DNA from: Ligula intestinalis
Lineage: Eukaryota; Platyhelminthes; Cestoda; Diphyllobothriidea; Diphyllobothriidae
Assembly: GCA_036362985.1 (NCBI GenBank)
Contig: JAYGXS010000008.1
Location: forward strand, 15,094,565-15,158,564
Direction of reading: 5' to 3'
DNA: 64,000 bases
Below the pieces are notes generated by a model. The model made no database searches, was not told the DNA's origin, and saw only the letters and a list, made by a program, of their open reading frames with translations. This document shows, piece after piece, positions 57,102 through 64,000 of this stretch (the first letter of the stretch is position 1; each line of letters starts with the position of its first letter). A program made the position numbers and the translations under genes.

Positions 57102-57135
57102 TTGACGATGGGCTCTTGTAAGAGCTCGAAAGCTC
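57102..57135 (+). ncRNA. Hammerhead-like motif, PLE 2 other end
   Basis: TTGACGA (one change), stem GGGCUCU with AGAGCUC around UGUA, then GAAAGCTCAGG, AAAATATAAC and GTTCCAGTGATCG, as at the end of PLE 1. Confidence 0.5.
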
Positions 57136-57348
57136 AGGAAAATATAACTTTTGTTCCAGTGATCGACCAATAGACATTCCTGGAATACGAGTTTTCTCTC
57201 GCATTCATCGAAAACCAATTAGCAGGCCGAAGTTAACGAAAATATAATTGACAAGTCGCATTGGGAAACAATTGTTTTCGGTCACTCATCATCAGGCCGG
57301 TACATGACATGGACAATAATTGCAGCGCTTATATGATCGTCAGGTTGT

Positions 57349-57690
57349 TGGGGGGGGGGGGGAGGATTGCAGAGGTGGTAGAAAGAAGATAGAGAAGGCC
57401 AGCTGGTTGAGACAGTACTGATTATCAGGGCTATGACGGGCTAAATTGAGAGTAGAAAAGTTGAAAACAGTTTTTTATTGATGAACCAGCATCATCTGTC
57501 GTCACCACAACCTACCTGTGAATTAGTTATAAGCACAAATACTTTTGGCGCAGCACGGAGCTTTCGATTTCGCATCGGATTTCCTGAATTCCTCAACACC
57601 GCTAGCAGCAGAAATGACCCATCAGGTATGTATTGAATATATTTTTCTAGAGATCAGCGAATGTGGTCTGCAGGGGGGGGGGGGGGGGGG
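57349..57690. repeat. Two poly-G runs
   Basis: Runs of about 13 G (near 57350-57362) and about 17 G (near 57674-57690) flank unrecognised sequence. Confidence 0.8.
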
Positions 57691-59779
57691 TAAAGTAAGC
57701 ATCTTCTGATCTCTGGTGTGCATAGTGTGCACTTCTTAACAGGATTTCCAACATCCATTTTCTGATAAAAGCAGGGGATACTTAGGAGTTTAGGCAAGTC
57801 CTACATCGTCAGAATGAGTGTCATGAAATGGAGACCCATGGGCCATTTTTGCTGCGGGCTGACAGAGGCTTGAAACACGGATGATGGGACAGGAGAATGA
57901 TAAGCTAGAAAGTCATTAAACAGACAAAAAGCAACCGAATTAGAAGCTAGTAGGTAAACATTGTGATTTTTAGGGTGGGCGTTTGGGAATGGCGAAAGGC
58001 GGGGGAGCGCAAGTAAAACAGTAGGTCGGAGAGAGGGTTGGACGAAACGCAACTGCGGCGCAATCATGTCAACTGCCCATCAGAATGTGTTACGAGCGCA
58101 CGCGCACACACACGCAAGTTGACGACAAAGTCACGCTCAGATGACCTCGCCTGGACGGGCCGGTGCACCGGAACAAGCCAGATGTGCCAATGCAGTAACG
58201 AACGGGAGCAGAGGCTGCGTTTCCACCCAATCCTGGCGGAACGCCGGAAATGATTCGGTTGGCTAAGGGACTCAACCTCGTCAATCTGTCACAATCCGCT
58301 GACTTGACTTTAAATGTACGACCTGTGCGAGGAGAAGGCTCGCAGTCTGCAGGTATCACCAGCTGACGAGAACAGTAAGACGCACGGAAACAGCGAATGG
58401 GATCCTTAGGACCAAGGGGATGCCGGAGACTGTGGTGGCGCGTTTACGCCGTGCTTGCTGATTGGATCGTCAACAGTGCGGAACGTCACTTACTCGCATG
58501 TCAGGGTCCAACTCACCACTAGCTAGTGAATTGCACTGCTGGAACAAAAAGCGAACCGCAAAATCTTATAATAGCCGCTGACAGCCTGAAGACATTTCTT
58601 TTCACGTTCCTGTGTAAAGGAACACATAAAAACCTTTCAGGCACACGCGGAAAAAGGTGGAGTAACAGAAGTTGGTCCTTCTACAGCGATCGACTGTTCA
58701 GATATGGGCAGAAGGATATCCCTATAACATGAGGGAACAATAGTTTGCCTCGGGTGTTGATATAGAGTTGTGGCCGGTAGAACAGGGTATAATTAAGGCG
58801 AAAGCCGCTTGAATCAGGCTACTTCTGTGGTTAATCAGTTAGGGGTCTGATAGATGATCATAAATTCGTGACTTTCAGTAAAATTAACAATAACCCTATC
58901 AAGCCTTGCTCATAGGAATAAAAGAAATTATAACCAAATTCTTATCGGTTCCATCAACGCCGACAATGACCGCCAAAGTTAGGCGAGGCAATTAAGCACT
59001 TCGTTTGCGAAGCACCGATTAACTGTGAGTCATGTATCTTCTGTGGACCGTCTGCAGACAACTTTTTTTCACTTCCGACCGTAGATGCTGCCTGGATGGC
59101 TCAAAATAGAAGTCCGAAACCGCTGGCCTCTTTGTCGGCCTGCTTTTCGGGCTTGAGCACAGCTAAAAAAACGATGTTTTGCACAGCCAGTAAATGAGAG
59201 ATCGCACGCATGTTCGTAGAAAAACCACGAAACCGTGAAGATTTATGTTTTTGCCCCAGAAGCAAATCACCAGCTCACTTTTCGATTATCTCGCATTACA
59301 AGGACCTGCAAACATTCCAAAAAGGGCCACAGTGGATGGAGGCTGATTGACCAATGAGCGGAAGGATAAGTGGAACAAATGGCGATGTTTCTAGAATGGA
59401 GCAGGGGGATGTTAACAAGGCAGAGTGTTATCGCGTAGAGGTCGCGTAACGCGGTGTAGGGAGCAATAGGATTTCATGCGATGAGCATATCATTAGAAAA
59501 ACTAGTAAAATTTTCCAAATAAACAGCATTTATACGACCCCCTAAGCCGGATATGCGAAGAGGAACCGTCTGCCATATAGATAACTTTGTGCTCATTTTC
59601 AGGGAAATAAGGGTTAACTTGCGTTCAAACAAGTTAGGTTTAAGAGTCGGACTAGTGTTAAGAGTAGGGTAAAGACTGCGGTTTATGTTAGGAATACGGC
59701 ATTAAAAGATTAACCATAGGTCTGCCTTAACTGTCTGGACAGGGTTTTCCTATCCTTTTTACGATAAAGCTTCGGGTGA

Positions 59780-59935
59780 CAAACAGCCCCATCAACGAGC
59801 ATGTCAGGTAACGAGCGAGCCACTCGCAGAAATGCTGGTTTGATTGACGAGCTTCCGCTCAGTTTACGGGCTGTCAATGTGTGCGTGTGTATTTGTCAGT
59901 GCCTGCCATTGTCTTCTCCTATAAGTATTCGGAAG
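59780..59935 (+). repeat. Dispersed repeat R5, copy 2
   Basis: ACGAGCATGTCAGGTAACGA and ACTCGCAGAAATGCTGGTTT, then GCTCAGTTTACGGGCTGTCA, match 44145-44320 in order. Confidence 0.6.
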
Positions 59936-60479
59936 AGGCGCTGTTGTACGGCAAACATCTAGGCTTGTGGTAAGATTATAACATCTATCGCCTTTCAATT
60001 AACAGCCTATTCAACAGTAGTGGTTGGCATAAGCAGAAAACACAGCACCGACTAGCTGCCCAGTGAGAATGGGGTAGGGCGGTTGAGCAGGCTTTAAATG
60101 GCAGACAATCAGGATGCCGTTAAAAAGCTGACCTGTGCGAAATGGCCGCCCTATCACGCAACATAGCCAAATAATGCCGCTTCCAAATCGGCGCTTTTTA
60201 AGCATATGCGCATTAGTAGGTCCTAAAGAACAAAAAAAAGATGCTTAAAAAGGTCACAAAACGCCGCTTGGAACATATGTGCTGTTGCCATACACGGGGT
60301 GGGGATGAATGCAATCTGGCAGACGGCGGAAGTGGAAGAGGATGGTTGGCGTGGCTGCGAGTCATCACGTAGGGATAAGAAGGAGGCCGCGTGAACGGTC
60401 GCCGTGTAGGACAGAAATTGGTTAGTATCCCGCGGGGACAGGTATGGTCACCCGCACCCGCACACACCCACACAGTTGG

Positions 60480-62545
60480 ACAGAAGCAGTTGGGCTGTAG
60501 ATGAGCTCACAGGAAGACGGAAAAAGTTCCGTTTTTTTTCGCCGTCACCCTGACCCCCTCCCCCCGACACAAATCGAGGCAGTGGAAGGTGGGCAGAAAC
60601 ACGCACTTACGCAGCAGCGTCTAGATCAAAAAGTCCTGATCAATGCAGCCCACCACCACCGCTATTCTAAGAGCACGAGTCTCCAAGCCATGGCGGCCGC
60701 CGAGGCGTTTGAAGTTGCCGTCCTGTGTGGCGCAAAGGCAGGCTCTAGTTTTGCATCCTTCGAATGGTCCGCACTGTCCAGAACAACAACACACAGCTCC
60801 CTGCCTCTTCCTGTCGCGCCCGGATTTTCTCGCAGTCCCTGCAAGACGGGAACTAAGCCGAAAAAGTTAGCCCTACTGAGGAAGACAGAAATTGTGCTGT
60901 TAGGTACGGGTACAATGTGGACAAATGACCGTTGTGGCTCGTTCTTCGTGGGCGCAGGAGAATACTGCACCATATCCGTCGCTTCCCCCCTTCTACTCTC
61001 CTAGTTTCAGCCTGAAAGTCCCCTGGCAGTCTGTAGGGTTCTGGTGGAGATGCTTCAACAGTTGATTTATGAGGAGACGACGACCCCTGCTTGCGCCCAC
61101 ACCCCCGCCCTCCTCGTTCTGTGCTGCAAAGGCAGCGAGCCCACCAACAGGGCTGCCAGTGGGCACAGTCGTCCCGAGTCTGTGTTGTCACGAGAACACG
61201 GACGCTGCCGCGCAAACTACCCACCTCCCGCCCCGTTTTTTTTTCAACTTGAGAATAATGAGCTGAACAGGTCTTCGACCCAACAACGTGAAAGTCATTC
61301 GCCACTTCGCTTTGCCTGAGACCGCTAACAGCAGGAGGTTAACAGTCTCTACGCCAAGAGTAAAAAGGAGGTCTATCAGTGTTCCTTCACAAACGGCTTT
61401 TGGACAAACCACGCGGCCTCATGTTTTCCCCCAAGGACGATGCCGGCGGCTCGGTACCCCCACCCCTCTCCCGCACACCGCCACCGCCTTTAGTCGGCCA
61501 AACGCGCGAAACCAGATCTATTAAGGTGAGTGCTGGCAGTGGTAGGGGTGGGGGAAGAACTAGGACGCGAGTTGAACAAACAGGATGTGCGACTAGCACT
61601 GCGGGGTGTCGAAGTGAGGTTTAAGTGAGCGGAGCTCCCGACGACAGCCCCAAAGAGGCTAAAATTAAAGCTGGGGGAGGAAGCGGGTGCAAAAGTAGTC
61701 CAAATAGAAATGAAAACCCCGGAGACAAAAAAATTGCTTAAAGAGCGGACTGTGGCTTGGAGAGGAAACCGCAAAAAGTAAAAACAGAGTCGATTTTTTT
61801 CCCGCCTAATGCACGAGAGCAACACAGAGGCCAGGATGCACCTGTCCGAACACAACATGCTTCAGATAAACCTGCCCAAGAAGTTTGTAGCTGTCATGAG
61901 GGCTCGTTCTGACGAACCTTGCAAAATACAGTTCCCTGCGGTTACCTGCTTTGAAGAGCATCACGGAATATTTCACTTTCATTGGAAGCGCATTTTAAAA
62001 TATGCATTAAACGACGCGATTCAGTTAGCTTCATCGTGAAGCCACCTCCCGCCAGGTGGGATCCGAGCCAGGTGTGGCGGCACCCTGAGGGTCGACTCCG
62101 GGCGCGCCAACCACTTACGCATTGCCCACCTGCAATCTTCTTGACTTGCTCATAACACCGGGTGCAGATGGGAGAGAATGCGGTAAATGCTGCGAAAGTC
62201 TATTATCATCCGAAAATAATCCACGCGCAAATCACCACGTTTGCCGTCCACCTGTTGAAGCACCCGGAGGGGGGGGGGGCATGGTGGAAAGTGACGGACA
62301 AACTGTCTTATTTTAAAGCCCTCAGACATTTATACGACTCCGGACACGCCGGCTCCCATGAAGATCGGTGGAAGTAGGTCAAAGGTTTTAAAGTCAGCGA
62401 GTGGGAAACAGGTGCCTACGAAGTCGCATTACACTGAAGTGGCGGGTAGCATAGTTGGTTCCACCACAGATCCCTACTGCCATAGGCCCACAGAGGTTAT
62501 TGTCTCATTAATAGATGGACACACGAGGAATGCGCCATAATCCAT
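60480..62545 (+). other. Open, GC-rich segment with coding-like pieces inside a CAND1 intron
   Basis: On the plus strand, antisense to CAND1, several open pieces occur: 60501-61004 (167 codons), 61014-61319 after a pyrimidine-rich TTTCAG (PESPLAVCRVLVEMLQQLIY), text YAKSKKEVYQ at about 61340-61375, and a frame to 61524 (FLHKRLLDKPRGLMFSP) that meets a consensus GTGAGT donor at about 61525. Further frames lie at 61809-62039 and 62122-62377. None matches a family I know. A small nested gene or chance GC-rich frames are both possible. Confidence 0.3.
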
Positions 62546-63279
62546 TGGCATATTTATTGTGCTCTCTGATGACTGTGAAAGTGAGTGCTATTACTAACGT
62601 AGTTTTGCGTCTACACGTGCTAACATATGTGCCGACCACTAAACATTAACAAGTAGGTTTCTGAGAGGGACTCTGGGATTTCAAAAAAAATAAGGTATCA
62701 TACAGACTACATGTACGGGCTACCACAACCTAATTTCCAGTCTAGAAGAGGAATGATTTATCATGACAGTTGTAAATCCACAAAGCCAAGTCATTCGTAG
62801 TTGTGTAAATGTTGGCCCAATTTGACATACTCAGCCCACTTGGCAAGGAGCGCTTCATTCTCACGACCCTCACATATAATTGGATAATGTTTGCACCAAG
62901 AGGGGAGAGTGATAATGAACGGGGACAATAATAATATAAACTATGGAAGTTAAGAGTGGTGTGCATCGGATGTCGTATAAGAGGAACTCCCCCCCCCCCC
63001 ATAAGAATAGCAATCTCCAAATACGCTTCAGCTTGTCGTCAAAATAATTTAAGGGTAACAATCTATTATAAAAGCTTCCATGGGGAATACAATGTTACAT
63101 GTGGGCGGGCTACGTCGAAAGTTTGTGCTGAATAGCACAGCCGAAGTCGAAGTATTAAAAGAACATACTATAATACGAATTAAGTATACAGTCATACAGA
63201 GTAAAAGAAGGCGGCGCGGTGATCCTAAAATTGATTGCTGCCAACTTAATTACTAGCGTACAAGTAGATAGTCACAAAC
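62546..63279. other. Intron sequence without a recognised feature
   Basis: AT-rich, with a C run near 62989-63000. Nothing else recognised. Confidence 0.5.
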
Positions 63280-63846
63280 CTTTCTTAACTCCAGGCCATC
63301 ATCCTCCTGGCGCTTAAAAGGTCCCATCTCCACCTCCCGAATCAGTTCTGGGCGAACAAGGGTTTCCCGGTAGAGGACCTGCAGCAAGGTGGGCGGGTCA
63401 CCAGCCGTGGTCAAGGCGGTGGAAACCAGCAGGGGCCGGTTGAGAAGGGGTCGGATCAACAGACCGGATCGGTGATGAGCGGCGGTGTTCAGCGTCAGGA
63501 GAGCTGCCTTGCGCACATTCAGATCCGGATCAAGGAGACGGGCCAAGAAGTCAGACAGCGGGACAGCAGCAGCGCCCTCTGCGCCACCGCCAGTGCCACA
63601 GAGAACGGATTCGGCCTCCTCGAAATGAAACCTGGCGGAGGGTGAGGCAGTATCGCCGGCGCGTCCACCACCAGGCGAGACAGCGCCAGGTGAGGGGGTA
63701 GTTGCGGGATCAGCCGTTTCGAAGGTGCCACCGGTGTTGCCCATGCCAGCTCCTCCTCCTCCTTCGCTTACGACGAGAATGTACTTGGCCGCGGTGACTA
63801 GGGTACAACGTGTTAGGGCAGAGTTGGCGGCCTCTGGAGAGTTGAG
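63280..63846 (-). CDS. CAND1: CAND1 internal exon (C-terminal third of the protein)
   Basis: 567 bp (189 codons) between a TTTTTAG acceptor (63847-63848) and a GTTTGTG donor (63279-63278), both in phase 0. It encodes SALTRCTLVTAAKYILVV, a Gly/Pro/Ser-rich insert of about 55 residues, LLDPDLNVRKAALLTLNTAA, then ETLVRPELIREVEMGPFKRQ and DDGLELRK. The last parts match vertebrate LEDPDLNVRRVALVTFNSAAH and RKELIREVEMGPFK closely. The Gly-rich insert is not in vertebrate CAND1 and would sit in a loop between HEAT helices. CAND1 acts in nucleus and cytoplasm on cullin-RING ligases. Upstream exons lie beyond 64000. Confidence 0.94.
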
Positions 63847-63961
63847 CTAAAAAGTTAATTATAATCACATACTCAGAATAGATTTAAGTGCGAACTATGC
63901 ACCCCAAAACCAAAATAGTGTTTCCATCGAAAGAACAATTGAAGTAAACGCAAATCCATCT

Positions 63962-64000
63962 CCATTTAAGGCTTATTAGCCGTCATCAGCTAGCCATACC
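63962..64000 (-). mobile_element. tRNA-derived SINE copy 7 (cut by window edge)
   Basis: The minus strand begins GGTATGGCTAGCTGATGACG then GCTAATAAGCC, the family body. The tRNA head would lie beyond 64000, inside a CAND1 intron. Confidence 0.6.

Larger units (their letters stand above)
55240..57180 (-). mobile_element. Penelope-like element 2 with long inverted termini
   Basis: The 55240-55500 block is the reverse complement of 56910-57180 with moderate divergence, giving about 265-bp inverted terminal repeats that each end in an outward hammerhead-like motif. Between them, on the minus strand, lie reverse transcriptase and C-terminal PLE remnants. The 5' end of the coding region is truncated at the first reverse transcriptase block. 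Confidence 0.75.
54707..63279 (-). other. CAND1 intron (about 8.6 kb), phase 0
   Basis: GTTTGTG donor at 63279 and CCTCTTAG acceptor at 54707. It contains the 55-57 kb PLE, R2 and R5 copies. The stretches 57700-59780 and 59936-60480 hold nothing recognised. Confidence 0.8.

Overview
This is eukaryotic nuclear DNA, very probably from a flatworm (tapeworm or fluke). That assignment is inference. It rests on a CAND1 gene split by kilobase-scale introns, many Penelope-like elements (PLEs) with hammerhead-like termini, gypsy, hAT and CR1-type elements, a tRNA-derived SINE family, and a 10-base assembly gap inside a microsatellite. Nothing suggests prokaryotic organisation. No operon, ribosome-binding site or CRISPR array is visible.

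Two host genes can be supported, and they converge. At the left edge (3-2273, + strand) lies the 3' part of an intronless seven-helix receptor-like gene with a long Ala/Gln-rich tail. At the right (63846 down to 44471, - strand) lie the last three visible coding exons of CAND1, the cullin-associated exchange factor. Their splice phases fit together. Its 5' part lies beyond 64000. Everything else is intergenic or intronic DNA, mostly decayed transposons.

Layout: 2.3-3.6 kb, a diverged duplication of receptor 3' flank around a PLE scrap. 4.05-5.44 kb, degenerate trinucleotide DNA. 9.02-15.84 kb, a minus-strand gypsy element split by a plus-strand PLE. 20.48-29.17 kb, a three-level nest: a PLE tail split by a hAT transposon with matching TIRs and TSD, itself split by a gypsy element with two 407-bp LTRs and an AGAG TSD. 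31.1-32.45 kb, a minus-strand non-LTR 3' end. 33.1-37.34 kb, a plus-strand CR1-like element. 38-42 kb, PLE, SINE and Tc1/mariner-like remnants. 44.7-63.3 kb, CAND1 introns loaded with PLEs, SINEs, outward-facing hammerhead-like foldbacks and a tandem duplication that copied the end of a CAND1 exon.

The most interesting signal is a dispersed structured motif. It has a CTGANGA-like box, a short hairpin, GAAACGTC or GAAAGCTC, then an AATAAA-like stretch and a conserved end. It occurs about fourteen times on both strands, at PLE 3' ends and as outward-facing pairs bounding short elements. It resembles the hammerhead ribozymes known from PLE terminal repeats. All mobile coding regions seen are broken and no intact one was found. 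All alignments were made by eye.
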